Source: Argopecten irradians
Taxonomy: Eukaryota; Mollusca; Bivalvia; Pectinida; Pectinidae
Direction of reading: 5' to 3'
Assembly (NCBI RefSeq): GCF_041381155.1
Contig: NC_091143.1
Location: 26,563,695-26,627,694 of the forward strand
Length of the DNA: 64,000 nt
Below, piece by piece: positions 47,201-58,844 of the stretch. The notes beneath the pieces are model-generated. The model saw only the letters and a list, made by a program, of their open reading frames with translations, was not told the DNA's origin and made no database searches. The first letter of the stretch is position 1, and every line of letters begins with the position of its first letter. Position numbers and translations under genes: made by a program.

Positions 47201-50200
47201 ACGGTAAAACTATCTTCCAGTTTTATCACGGTTGGTGTAGATATTGCCTGCACGTTTTTGTGTCCGTTTTGGCCAGGTTTGTCAAGGTTTTGACGGCAAG
47301 CCAAGGTGGATGATAAGAACCGTTTTGATGCGTTCTGTCAAGTGCACATCACGGCTTGTAGCGGTTGAAAGCCCGACGAGATACGGCATGTTACGTCTTA
47401 TTACGGTCTTTAATTTTACGTTGCAAGCAATATATGGATGAGTAGCAATGCACTGGGCCTGGTACATATTTGCTTACTTCATGGAATTATTTTGTACTAA
47501 TAGATAGGAATTGTCATTATCAAACACATTTAAACATCAAATTATACAAAAGCTCATTGTTACAAAAGGTCATAGATTAAGAGAGACCATTACAGAAAAA
47601 AATATTTGTGTAGAAAACACTTGCTATAAATATTATATATTTATACCTGATAAGTTTAAGATATTATTATTCACATTATTAACACATTTTGTAATTAAAA
47701 ACGTGTTTTGAAATGACTATTTCGGCCAATGGAATTCTGTTTCAATTGCTCCTGAAAAAGGTCCAGCAACCAGACTTTAATCCCTAGTAACGAGCCTTGG
47801 CGGGAATCGTGAAAAAACGTATAGGTGTCTTGAATTCCGCAAAACTTGGTAAAACGTAGCAGAACCTCATCAGATCGTAACAGGCCCCTAGAGAGAACGT
47901 AGTGGTATCCTTGATAGACCGTGCTTAAAACCGTAGTGCACCTTTTCAGGAAAACCTCAGGAAAACAGCACTTCCCCTATATTCACGGTCTACCACGTAA
48001 TCCCGTAAATACCGTGGCAAAACTTTACAAGACCTAGCTCAACTTGAATACAGAGACAAAACGTCCAAAATTTCACGGCGCACCTCGTTTCGGGCAAAAC
48101 GGGGCTAGAACCGTGGTTGCCGGGAACATAGTGCAAACCTAGACATTCCAATTTATATTTACATTATCAACACTTTTTTGGGTCTCTTGCATTTAACATT
48201 GCTTAAGCTAGACCAGGAAAACCGTTAATTATCAACGACGATTTAATCCCACAGGATGGAACAGCCAAATTTTACGGCGGTGATCACTTGACGTCACCAC
48301 GTCAAACATTAGTGACCGTCATAATGGTCATGTTTTGGGTGTCAGTTTATGCCGTCATATACTTCACTTTGCCTGGGTTTTGTTTATATTGTAGAATGTA
48401 AATATATGATTATAACACGGAACAAAATTATAATATTATCTTTTCATTTCAATGAACCTAAAGGTTCTGTTTAACACAGCTTTGACCTGATATTAAACAG
48501 TTGATATTCAAATAAAATGTATTTTAAAACATTCTTACCTCCCCATCACTCCGTCGTCTACAAACAAATCTCACTTCGTCTGTTGGTTTTTTGCTAATTA
48601 CTGATGCTATGTGAAATATAAAGGGGATATGATTAAAGTGTGTGAAATATTTTTTCTTGGAAATACAAGGAAGTAGCAGAATTGTTTTCGATTAACCAGG
48701 GATCGTGTACACGTGGAAATGATTTTAAAATGTATAAAGAATATTCTATGTTGTATGTGAAAAGCACTCGTTTACACAGTCCGAGAAAGTATGAATACTT
48801 GAAATAGTCCCCCAATAAAAAGTGTTCACGATAGGACAATTAAACAACTGGAATACGAACTCTGTTTACATTGCAAAAAGCAGCCACAAAAGTACTAAAT
48901 TTCTAAGAGCTAATTACTATAGGGCTATATCCTGTTCAAGTTACATGTACATTATGTTGTCAGAATAAATTTATGTTGCTATGTATCTATATATAATGAG
49001 GTTAGTGTAGTCTCACTACAATGTAAAGGATATAACAAAGCAAAACAAAGATCAAATTGAAGGGTTCCCAATTCAAAACATTCAAAAGAAAACATGCAAA
49101 ATATTTATGATATACATGTACATTTGTATGTATAAAACATTTTCTCTATAACGGTATCCTATGTTTTTTGCTTAAAGCATTGTATTTGTTCTTATCTTAT
49201 TTACTGTTAAGAACATCAACCTGTTTCTTAGAATTAATTCAGCGTAAAAAGTATAACAAATTGTATATTTACTATTTATATTCCGTAACACAATTTCGAA
49301 ATCTAACTGTAAGCAGTGATCGTGATAGCGAGTCTGTATGACAATATAAATACTTTTGTACTCTTTTAGAACAAGTAGTGTTTTATTTACATAATTTTGG
49401 ATGCCGTGAAACCTTCGATTACTTATTCACATGAAATGTTTTCTTAATAACAATTAATGGTAATTTTACCAATAGACTATCAAATACATTACAAAATAAA
49501 TACCCCAATCATATCCCAAAGAACACGTAGTGAAAATACTAACCACATCTTAACATACACTGTATGATATAATTTATTGTAACGCTATTGCAGTTATAGC
49601 CGCATCAAAGAATAAATATGAGTATATTGTAGAATACGACGAGCATTTCTATCCCGTTTATACTTACACTCAATCGCATTATCAGCTGATGTATGTTTCG
49701 TCTTCAAAACTAATATCGTTACCACAGCGAAGATACATACACTGCAAAAATGAGTTTGGTATATCAGATTAATGTACTATAAACAGTCAGGGTCTGTTCA
49801 GGACACCCTCTCATGTGTATGCATATTTTGGTGAGAGACTGGAATATATATTCGTTTCGTGTCTGCTCGCTTGTAATATCGGAACTCTTGTACTTTATAC
49901 ATGCCGCCGAAGACAACGAGCAAGCACACCCAAATGACAAAAAAGAAGCCATCAATATGGCTGCGTCTTATAATCTAAATCTATGCCAAGAAAATTTCTT
50001 ATACCACTAGAATCACACATGTAAGAGCACAACACACAATACTGCAATCTATAAAACACACATGCTAGTATTGCACACATAATATTGCATATAAGGCATT
50101 ACCGTAATGAACAGTTTTATACTGTAAAAGATGACATACGGGAAAATTGGCTAGACTGGTTATACTGCAAAGAAGGCATGAATTAAAACTATAAATCATT

Positions 50201-51610
50201 TGCCATGTATGAGAAATTGATTGGCAGTCACGCCAGACATAAAGAGGTGTGAAGGGAGGAGTAAGGAAGAAGAAAGTTAGGTAAAAAAGAGAAAATACAA
50301 TATCCTATTATTAGCCGCCTTTTACGATCATGCAATAGGGACACCAAGTCCAATTCTAACGTCATACCAGCCGGCAAAGGCTACCTCTCCCACTAATTAT
50401 AGGAAAAACACAACACACAATACTGCAATCTCCAAAACACACAAGCAACCATTGCACACATAATATTGCATATACGGCATTACCGTCATGAACAGTTTTA
50501 TACTGTAAAAGATGACATACGGGAAGAATTGCTAGACTGGTTATATTTTAAAGAAGACTTGAATTAAAACTATCAATCATTTGCCATGTATGAGGAATTG
50601 ATTGGAAGTCACGGTATTCTTCGAACCACTTAATAATTTCGAGAATGACTTTTATTCTGACAAAAATCTCAAATGCATATACTGTTGAAAATAGAGCATT
50701 TATTAATTGCGAGTGAATTAATCAATAAAAAAACTAAAAGCATAAAAGGTACAGAAAATCTTCTTGAACAAGCAAATTCGTGGAATTTCCATCCCCAGCT
50801 TACAGAACATATTGTAGTAAACATTATTGAGGTTAGTTTAACCTTGGTTGAAACATGAAAAAAATAAACTGAAGTCTTATTAGGAAGTAAGACATTTCAC
50901 TTTGTTACCAGGTTTGAAGAAAATCGGTTAATATCTATTACAGTTATTGTACGGAAATGGCCTCTAGCATTTTGCATGTTATACCAAAAGTGGCTATTGA
51001 ACTTGGCTAAGCTCTTAAAGCATTTAACTTTGTTACCGAGTTTTAACAATATTCGTTTAAACATTTGTTAGTAAAATTTTAGTAAATTAAAGGGCCATAA
51101 ATAACATCCGCTGAAAGAGTTGATAGAACTTGACCGAGTCCTTAAGGCATTCAACCTTATTACTAAGTTGAAAGAAAATCGGTTTACATTTGTTACACTT
51201 ATTGCACAGAAATGGTAGAAAATGACGTTTTTAGAAGTTCAAAGGGCCATAACTCCGCTAAATAAGGTCCATCGACAGTCGCGATCGAACATGGCCGAGC
51301 CCTTAAGGCATTTAACCTTAGCATGTCACCAAGTTTGAAGAAAATCGGTTTACATTTGTTACAGAAAACGGAAACGAAGTGTTACAGACAGACGGACAGA
51401 CAGACGGACAAACCCAAATCAATAACCCCCGTTTCGGAGAAAGCGGGGGAATAAAAAAAAACCGCCACACACTTGAATGCATAACAGCTTGGTGATCACT
51501 ACAAGTTTTATTATCAAACATCTTACAAATGTAGAACAGAATACTAAATATAGTATGCATTGGGATGACTAATCAGATCAATATCAACGTAAATATTACC
51601 TTGTTAACAT
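40852..51610 (-). CDS. Ig gene copy I: secreted three-Ig-domain protein (whole gene)
   Basis: Seven coding exons on the reverse strand join in phase to 352 codons and a stop: signal peptide (1-23), Ig1 (about 28-117, split by a phase 0 intron between the B-strand cysteine and the C-strand tryptophan), Ig2 (about 118-213) and Ig3 (about 220-350). The sequence ends straight after Ig3 with no membrane helix or GPI signal, so the product should be secreted. Ig2 shows LWCNASGYPVPDIGW and IQNVSRHCDDWYRCTASN, like the lachesin/IgLON group (family resemblance by eye). Coordinates give the genomic span; exons are listed separately. The role is unknown; tandem duplication suits a recognition or defence family, but that is inference. 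The first three exons are less certain than the last four. Confidence 0.78.
41851..42165. mobile_element. Inverted-repeat element, ATCCTCGATAtCC family, copy 2
   Basis: Arms of about 45 bases: TCCTCGATAATCCAGCAGTT to GTTTTATCCACCCC on the left, GGGGTGGATAAAAC to GGATTATCAAGGA on the right. It lies in intron 6 of Ig copy I and is absent from the same intron of copy II, so it inserted after the duplication or was lost there. Confidence 0.85.
42284..42409 (-). CDS. Ig copy I exon 6: Ig2, second half
   Basis: Acceptor TGTTAAG, phase 1 to 1, 42 codons, donor GTAAGA. Reads IQGQLLKIQNVSRHC, DDWYRCTASNKLSR and DIKIHVN. Same length as copy II exon 6. It is absent from a plain longest-frame scan because it is short. 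Confidence 0.88.
42410..43854. other. Ig copy I intron 5, about 1 kb longer than in copy II
   Basis: 1,445 bases against 414 in copy II. The block 42600-42790 resembles 55940-56110 (ACATTTGGAAT, AAACCTGCC(A/C)TGCAG), so part is a dispersed repeat. The rest is T-rich and unassigned. Confidence 0.6.
43855..44016 (-). CDS. Ig copy I exon 5: Ig2, first half
   Basis: Acceptor ATTTTAG, phase 1 to 1, 54 codons, donor GTAATC. Reads AYIPETAYTKD, EGGTVKLWCNASGYPVPDIG and WQIVQMESNGRESVHDI. Same length as copy II exon 5. Confidence 0.9.
44540..44765 (-). CDS. Ig copy I exon 4: Ig1 C to G strands
   Basis: Acceptor TTTTAACAAG, phase 0 in, phase 1 out at GTAAGA. Reads ERLFWKSVKQSG, FDLIITRVNNDDEGRYEC and AYDLKIES. 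The DxGxYxC motif marks the Ig F strand. Matches copy II exon 4 (226 against 223 bases). Confidence 0.88.
44790..48538. other. Ig copy I intron 3, 3.8 kb
   Basis: No second gene seen on either strand. Holds the GATCATA-type short-period repeats at 46935-47190 and two segments (47220-47460, 47770-48130) rich in ACGGTTTTG / AAAACCGT words in opposite senses. Confidence 0.5.
46935..47190. repeat. Diverged tandem repeat, about 21-bp period, with CACGTG cores
   Basis: Units such as ATAGGATCATATCACGTGTT recur about ten times with drift to ATAACACGT and AAAGCGTAT. Several units hold palindromic CACGTG or TGATCA. Confidence 0.85.
48539..48579 (-). CDS. Ig copy I exon 3: Ig1 B strand
   Basis: Reads EVRFVCRRRSDGE and ends GAG before GTAAGA in phase 0. 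VRFVC gives the first Ig1 cysteine, and exon 4 gives the LFW tryptophan. The acceptor is either AACAG at 48581-48580 (phase 1) or TTAG at 48595-48594 (phase 2, start 48593, adding KKPTD). Both pair with one of the exon 2 donors. Confidence 0.65.
49668..49741 (-). CDS. Ig copy I exon 2: signal peptide core
   Basis: Follows TTTTTGCAG and reads VCIFAVVTILVLKTKHTSA, hydrophobic then polar, with cleavage likely after HTSA. Ends at GTAAGT (phase 1), or two bases earlier at GTGTAA (phase 2). The choice depends on the exon 3 start. Confidence 0.65.
50880..51463 (+). repeat. Dispersed bivalve-type repeat ending in AGCGGGGGAATAA
   Basis: Four internal units share AAGTTTGAAGAAAATCGGTT, TTAAGGCATTTAACCTTA and AAAGGGCCATAACTCCGC. 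They are followed by an (ACGGACAG)n patch and CCCGTTTCGGAGAAAGCGGG, a short hairpin, at the end. I recognise this family from bivalve genomes; it carries no protein. Confidence 0.8.
51600..51610 (-). CDS. Ig copy I exon 1: start codon and first residues
   Basis: ATGTTAACAAG followed by GTAATA encodes MLT and two bases of the next codon (phase 2). Joined to exon 2 it reads MLTSVCIFAVVTILVLKTK, a good signal peptide. The whole neighbourhood is duplicated at 57570-58810. Confidence 0.62.
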
Positions 51611-52549
51611 TTTTTCCGCTGTCAATCCTTCTTTGTCATTAGTCTGGCTGGTGCGTTACACAGATTGTTGACAAAGCCGTCGATTCATGTCATGTACACA
51701 TCCACCAAGTAATAACGCACACTGTACACTCGAATATACTAATAAACATAACTTCCTTTTTCGTAAGAACTTAGGCTGTGAAAGGAGGAAACAAGGAAAA
51801 GGAAGCACTTTAAGAGTATGTCACGATATACACCAGTACGCTTATTTATACATATAATATATCAGGCAAGTTATCCAGGAAATTAAACATGTACAATATG
51901 AGGGTTTTACTAAAATATTTATAAGGTTCATATGATTAGTAACAAACTTCGTTTATCACGGTCAGTAATTTTCATATATTCTAAAACGCAAATATAAAAT
52001 ACAAAATTTGATAGAATGCGACATGATTAAGACATGTTTGATATGACATAAACAGTAAGATTTGCTACCACATACATTGTAGTTAAGTTTAAAGACATTC
52101 CTGTATCATTCTTGCACCACCATAAATTTCTTTAGATATTGTAAAATATCTCTGTATATTATTGTGTATATAGCTGATGGTTTCTCTCTCTTAATTTTGT
52201 TGTACCACATGTTTGATAAAGATATAAAGACATCATTAATTTTTTGTTGTTATATATGTTTGATCCTAGAAAATTTTAAACTTACTGTATTCAAAGCAAT
52301 AATTTCAGCGGAAATAGTTGTATTCCTCCTCTGATTGCATTCGTCAAATGGGGTTGCTTCCCTTTGTACTTTGTACATATTTGACTGGTCCTACAGCCTA
52401 ATCAGTAACTCAGATTGTGTAGTGTGTTGTGGGAGGCTGTGGTATATTCGTGTTGTGACTCCTTGTAATGGTGGAACAACTATTGCCCTTTTTATATTGC
52501 AATCTCAGTGAAGCATGTCGCCAGCCACAGAAACCGAACACCCACATCC

Positions 52550-53151
52550 CACTCGGTCACAATATACTGACAATCCAGTCGGGGTTGTAGAAACGATCAC
52601 TTTTATAAACTATGGTGTATATCGGCTAGGGAACAGAACCTAGGTACTTCCCTCAAGGAAGAGAGAGTGAAGGCCAAAATTGAGGTGATGTCAAGGGAGA
52701 CGTTTTGAAGGAGAAGGTCATTAGGAAACAAAGATCCTAAAAGACGGCATGTGAAAACAAAAAGTGGAGAGAGGTAAGGCACCAACTAAAAATATTTAAA
52801 CAGAAATGTTACCTCTAAACTAATTACAAATTGTTAGGTAGATAATAAAACAGTAATTACAAACCAAGAAGATATGATATCTTAAATGTAGTTAGTGATT
52901 TCAAGGAGAAAGCTTTATAGTGATTAGAGTGGTGTAGTTGGTGATTGGTATGATTTGACTATAGTTGACAACGGTACAGAAAGGCAAAATAGACATATCT
53001 TTTTGACGTCCATAGCGTCCTAATGCGTCTGTATGTAATTTTCCTATTCCGTGCACCCCTCTATGAGCCTCAACGAACCTCTAGATTACTGAATTGTGTT
53101 TTGTTTAAAAGGGCTTGTTCATCAGTATACATGTAAAGTGTATCAATGACT
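52550..53151. repeat. Tandem duplication 1, left copy
   Basis: Same order of blocks as 53206-53806: GGTGTATATCGGCTAGGGAA, AGAGAGAGTGAAGGCCAAAA, ATGTTACCTCTAAACTA, TGGTATGATTTGACTATAG. The two copies differ mainly by one- to few-base insertions and deletions. Confidence 0.9.
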
Positions 53152-53205
53152 CGTAAGCGGCGTACGTCCTCCACGGAATGAGATTATGGCTTGAACACGC
53201 AACAT

Positions 53206-53806
53206 TCACTCGGTCACAATATAATGACAATCCTGTCGGGGGTTGTAGAGACACGATCACTTTTGTAAATAAATTTGGTGTATATCGGCTAGGGAACAGA
53301 ACCTTGGTACTTCCCTTATGGAAAGAGAGAGTGAAGGCCAAAATTGTGTTTTATGTCAAGGGAAGGACGATTTTGAAGGAGGGTCATTAGGGAAAAAAAA
53401 AAGTATCCTAATGACGGCATTTTAAAAAGAAGGAGAGGTAAAGAGCCGACCAACTAAAAATATTTATAACGGAAATGTTACCTCTAAACTATTTACAAAA
53501 TTGTTAGGTAGATAATAAAAATGTAAATAAAAAGGAGAAAGCTTTATTAGTGATTAAAGTGGTTGGAGTTGTGTGATTGGTATGATTTGACTATAGTTGA
53601 AAAAGGTACAGACAAGGCAAAATAGACATATCTTTTTGAAAGTCCTTAGCGTCCTAATGCGTAAGGTATGTAAGTTTTCCCTTTACGTGCACCCCCTCTA
53701 TGAGCACCTCAACGAAACCTCTAGATTACTGAATTGGGTTTTGAAAAATTTCATATATTTAAAAGGGGCTTGTTCCATCAGTATACATGTAAGGTGTATA
53801 CATGAC
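53206..53806. repeat. Tandem duplication 1, right copy
   Basis: Partner of 52550-53151, separated by about 55 bases. Includes homopolymer length differences (for example GGGGCTTGTTCC against GGGCTTGTTC). Confidence 0.9.
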
Positions 53807-53849
53807 TTAGTATATGCGATGATGTATCTTATAGGCAACTTTTGATGGA

Positions 53850-56260
53850 ATGTTTTGCTTGTTTTTTACTGTTATATTTGGTTCTCATTCGTGGAAAATA
53901 GGAACAAATCGAAAAAAATACAAAAGTGAATTTTAATTTGTATTGATATGGGATATACACACAAACATATATGAATGGGCATTTCTAAATTAAAACACGT
54001 TTAGGTTTTTGATGAGAATGTACTCGGGGATTTGTTAGATTTTCCGAGAACATAAAAAATCTAATCAAGTCGAAGTGAATAGTCCGGGAAAACGGAAGGC
54101 CTCATGTCACTAACATTGGATGTTCATATATACAGTATGCTTGTATTATCAAATTAGATAATAGAAAAAGTTCCAGTTCAAAATCTCTGTGCCTTGCAAA
54201 TAAATTTAAATTTATATTATAGGTATATCCGGAAACGTCACCTCCCGGAATGGCCTATGGCCGTGATGACATTTTCCTCTCTGTCCTCGCTTCTATAGAA
54301 TATATTTATAGAACTGTGCTTAAATTTTTCCACGGGGCTTTTCCATAAAAAAGTCCAGATAACTTATCATTTAAAATGTTCGCTTCATGTACAAGCAAAT
54401 TAGAATTTATTACTAACTGCAAAAAAAGGAAATGATCATTGATATTTGTTGATTCCTGCACAACAATGTATTAAAAGACTATTTCTTTGGTGTTATGGTA
54501 GTTCGGTATGATATTTCTCTCTAATGGAACTACAGTCAATTCTCTATACTGGATACACTATTTACTATCCTTAAGAAATAAATTCATCATCATACACCAG
54601 GCATATAAATATATTGGTCTGTTGGGAGTCTGCTCTTGGTTTTTGAGTTATAACTTTCGTCAAACAGTGAAGATGATGCAGTTATTACAGTGAATAATCT
54701 TTAATTTTATATAAATAAATCTTTTCTGACAATGAATTAAGTTATAGGACTGAATAGTAGTCAATGTAATGAATGTAAGATTGTTCTAATTAAATATAGA
54801 TCTGTGTTTCCATGGTAGCTACCGATGTGATTACTAGCGGATTATTTTATTTTGCTGTTACCTCATAAACAGGTAATTTTCAATTGATTTTTTTTGATTT
54901 TATTTCGCCTTTCTCTAACAATGGTTTGTCAGAACTTGTTTATAAATTACATAAGATAAACAGAAAAATTAAAGGTAATTATTATAATTCAAGATCAAAT
55001 TAAAAAAAAATACAGGAAGTTACAAATATGTGTTTCCATATTTCATATATTTTCCTTTTTTCTAATCTACCATATTACCTTATTGGGACAAAAAGAAGTT
55101 TTGTGTCATATGGTGGTTAGCATTTCATACATTACCTATATTAGTCTTCTTCTGAAATTGGTTCGGTAAAAACAATACTATTATATTAAAACATATATAA
55201 CCTGGTCGATGATTATGAAATTAAGGGGTAGGCTATACTCCTTGTTGACGAACGATATAATTTTTATCATTACTTGTAACTCTTTAGATTTAACAGTATT
55301 TTTTCTTTTGTTTATATAATATACCGAATAATTATGAAATGATTCTAGATTATAACCGATGAGTTTGTTTATATTTGTGTGATATTGAGTCCATATTCGC
55401 AACATTATCCGGTGCGTTCCATTTGCAGATTTGTTCCAGTTGTATCGATACGAAATATGTTGTATTTTTTAATGGAAAACGCGCTTCCGTACCAGCATGA
55501 TCGTGTAACTGGTTAACTATGGTTGCTTTTTCAGATGACGATACCACTTTGATCCTGGATGGCTGGACCCGAGAATTTTCTATTTGTGATCGGAATGTTC
55601 TACTTTTTTATAAAAATCATACAGTAGTTTATTTAATAGCCTATAAAAACTAACATGGAAAATATTTAATTATTAATGTTTTTAAAGTTCTTGTTAAATT
55701 TCTATTGTTTACACTGAAAAACTTGACTTTATTTTCAAAGCGTAATCTTTATTATGGGTGCCGTCATCATGGAAGGAAAAAATACCAAACGCGTTTCCAA
55801 ATTGACGTAGCCGTATACACTTTATATATACTGGTACGAATCGCGCAAACTGGAATATATATTCAACTGCTTATTCAAAACGAGTATTTTTTGTAAAAAC
55901 TGGAGTGAAATGAAGGGAAGTACCCTGATAGGCCAGAATGTTATTCTATAAAACTCCATAAATTTCGAAACATTTGGAATGGTGCTAACGTTTAGGTATA
56001 GTTACTAAAAAACCTACCTCTACTAAAAATATGACAATGTTTTTAATTCTTGGAAACCTGCCCTGCAGTTAGGTAGATTTACCATTGTCTCCATTACAGT
56101 AAAATGTCACTTTATATGCGCCACTTTTATCATATGTCTGAATAACTTACATCTCTCTTGGCATCTCTTCACGTTGATAGGTAATTTCTCCTCCAGCTTA
56201 GCGCACGGATTTAAGGGTGTGCAACAAATAAATTGGCTTGTCAGTTTAGTCGAATTATTT
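53850..56260. other. Between Ig duplications, nothing recognised
   Basis: AT-rich DNA with short open frames only. A weak match of 55940-56110 to 42600-42790 marks an old dispersed repeat. No Ig-like exon found. Confidence 0.45.
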
Positions 56261-56298
56261 CTCTTTTTTTAGTGCCACCGAAGACACCAAGCAACACA

Positions 56299-56835
56299 CC
56301 CCATCCGGTTATATTATACTGACAACGGGCGAACCAGTTATCCCAATCCCTTCACGCTCAGCACTAAGCAGAAGAAGTAACTACTAATTTCATAGACGTT
56401 TTGTTGTGTCTCATACAGGGACAGAATCCAGGGCCTACATCAAATGGGCGAGCGCTCAACAGTAGACCAAACGTAAAGAGGTGTGGAGGGAGGCGTATGG
56501 AAGAAGAAAGTTAATAGGATGGAAAAAAGAGAAAAGACAATATCCTAATATTTGCTGCCTTTTACAATCATGCAATGTTGGGCAGCAAGTACAATTCTAA
56601 CGCCCTACCTGCTGGGAAAAGGCACACTCTCCAACTAATTCTAGGCAAAAAACGACACACAATACTGCAATCTACAAAACACACATGCTAGCACATTGCA
56701 TACAAAATATTACCGCCATTGCTAGCATGGACAGTTTTATACAAATATAAGATGACATCCAGGGAAATTGGCTAGAATGGTTGCAAAAAAGTATGGATTA
56801 AAACTATACATCAATTTCCATGTGTGAGGAATTGC
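56299..56835. repeat. Tandem duplication 2, left copy (537 bp)
   Basis: Begins CCCCATCCGGTTATATTATA and runs directly into its second copy at 56836. Contains a member of the TTAACGTCCTATTAACA family plus the intron-1 block of the Ig genes. Confidence 0.93.
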
Positions 56836-57372
56836 CCCCATCCGGTTATATTATACTGACAACGGGCGAACCAGTTATTCCACTCCCTTCACGCTCAGCA
56901 CTAAGCAGGAGAAGTAACTACTAATTTCATAGACGTTTTGTTGTGTCTCATACAGGGGACAGAATCCAGGGCCTACATCAAAGGGGCGAGCGCTCAACAG
57001 TAGACCAAACGTAAAGAGGTGTGGAGGGAGGCGTATGGAATAAGAAAGTTAATAGGTTGGAAAAAGAGAAAAGACAATATCCTAATATTCGCTGCCTTTT
57101 ACACAATTATGCAATATTGGGCAGCAAGTACAATTCTAACGCCCTACCTGCTGGGAAAAGGCACACTCTCCAACTAATTTTAGGCAAAAACGACACACAA
57201 TACTGCAATCTACAAAACACACATGCTAGCATTGCATACAAAATATTACCGCCATTGCTAGCATGGACAGTTTTATACATAAGATGACATCCAGGAAAAT
57301 TGGCTAGAATGGTAATACTGCAAAAAAAGTATGAATTAAAACTATACATCAATTTCCATGTGTGAGGAATTG
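56836..57372. repeat. Tandem duplication 2, right copy (537 bp)
   Basis: Nearly identical to 56299-56835, differing by a few substitutions and small indels. Confidence 0.93.
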
Positions 57373-57602
57373 ATTAGTATTCACGGTTTTCTTCGAATTA
57401 AGCAATTTTCGAATATTGGAATATCTTAGCTGTAAAAACATCGAGGTACGAGAACAATACTCTTTCATATGTGGATATGCAGGATAGGGATCTTTTTCAG
57501 TATTCTTCATATCCAGACATGTCTTGCATAACAATTGCATTAGAACGTGAATATGGTTTGCTTTTGAATGACTAATGAGATCAATATCAATGTAAGCATT
57601 TC

Positions 57603-57613
57603 CTTGTTAACAT
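57603..57613 (-). pseudogene. Relic of an Ig-gene first exon
   Basis: Same ATGTTAACAAG as exon 1 of copy I, in a homologous surrounding (ACAGCGGAGAA just before it). The donor reads GAAATG instead of GTAATA, so it cannot splice as copy I does. No second exon was found downstream on this strand. Confidence 0.6.
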
Positions 57614-58046
57614 TTCTCCGCTGTCAATTCTTCTTTGACTTTAGCCTGACTTGTACGTTACACAGATTACTGACAAAGCCGTCGATTCATGTCATAATTA
57701 AACATTCATAGATCTACACTAAGCAATAAACACTCGAAACAGTAATAAACATAATCTCCTTTTGTTTAATTCAAGTGCATTGACTGAGAGGGCAGAAAAG
57801 GGAAGCATTTCTAGATGTTTGGGAAGCGAACCTTACGATAGATATCGGTGCAGTATATGGTGATTTACATATAACGTGTATCAGGCAATTAATACAGGAA
57901 ATTAAATCCTGTGCAAAAACAGGGCTTTGGTAAACAATTTCTATATAGTTCATGTGGGTAGTATCAAGCTTCAAGTATTACTGTCACTGATTTTCATTTA
58001 GCATAGTCAGTGTTGAAGACAGTCCTGTACTGTTCTTGCACCACTA

Positions 58047-58566
58047 GAACGAATATACGTACCCGACCTACTATACCTTTCGGCCGGGTACGAATTGGTC
58101 ACTATGTGTCGTAATGGAGCACTGCCTTCGAAAATCACTCGGGCATAGTTTTCTATACTTTTTTTGTAGGTTTCCAATCATTTTATTCGTATACATACAT
58201 TTACATATTAATTTTGTCCAACAAAACTATAACTACCATTCTTAATATCTACCGTACCGCTTACAAGACGTCAAATTCACAATTTGTGGACTTTGTGGCC
58301 TTCAGAAAGACCTTCATATGTATTATGTAAAAAAGAATAATGCCTCGATGCGAATTTGATATTTTATGTGGTTCAGTTTTATTGCCTAGTAAGTAAGCGA
58401 TATCAAACAAGTACGATAAAAATGCAAACAAACGTTTTTATAATGGTTTGCATAATCATTACTTTGCTCCATTAGCAGTAATTGACATCAATTGTAGCTC
58501 TAAAGACGACACCATTTTCTGTAAAAAAGTCTTTTGAGCTACAATATTGCAGCTATTCCACCACTA
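58047..58566. mobile_element. 520-bp insertion defined by comparison of duplicated flanks
   Basis: The sister flank near 52112-52130 reads straight through, while here CCACTA is found on both sides (58041-58046 and 58561-58566), as a 6-base target duplication. The insert starts GAACGAATATACGTACCCG and ends GCAGCTATTCCA. No terminal inverted repeat is obvious; family unknown. Confidence 0.65.
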
Positions 58567-58844
58567 TCAATTACTTAGATATTTTAAACTGTTTCTGTAT
58601 ATTATTGTGTGTATAGTTGATGGTATCTCATTGGTGTTATTTTTAAGTAACACATGTTTGATATGACTTGAACAAAGATATGGCTAACATACAGATTGGT
58701 TCGAAGACATCATTTTGTTTATTTGTGAGAAATGATTAACCCTAGAAACTTATTATGTTCTCCAAAGTAATAATTTCGACGGAAATAGTTTTATAATTAA
58801 CAGCCTAGCTCATTTAAGGACAGTTTCCTATGTATACAATGCGA

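Larger units (their letters stand above)
50215..52330. repeat. Duplicated segment: Ig intron 1, first exon and upstream flank (copy a)
   Basis: Matches 56450-58810 in order: GTAAAGAGGTGT/GAGGGAGG-type block, CACACAATACTGCAATCT block, the first-exon block (GTTACACAGATTGTTGACAA, AAGCCGTCGATTCATGTCAT), and TCTGTATATTATTGTGT further right. The repeat at 50880-51463 is present only in this copy. Confidence 0.8.
57560..58810. repeat. Duplicated segment: first exon and upstream flank of the Ig gene (copy b)
   Basis: Matches 51560-52330, interrupted by an insertion at 58047-58566. Confidence 0.8.

Noticed and set aside
51318-51560. 80-codon reverse frame
   Set aside because: Lies largely in the dispersed repeat at 50880-51463 and reads its ACGG tract.
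57021-57352. 81-88-codon frames on both strands
   Set aside because: They lie in the 537-bp tandem duplication, where the other copy breaks them.
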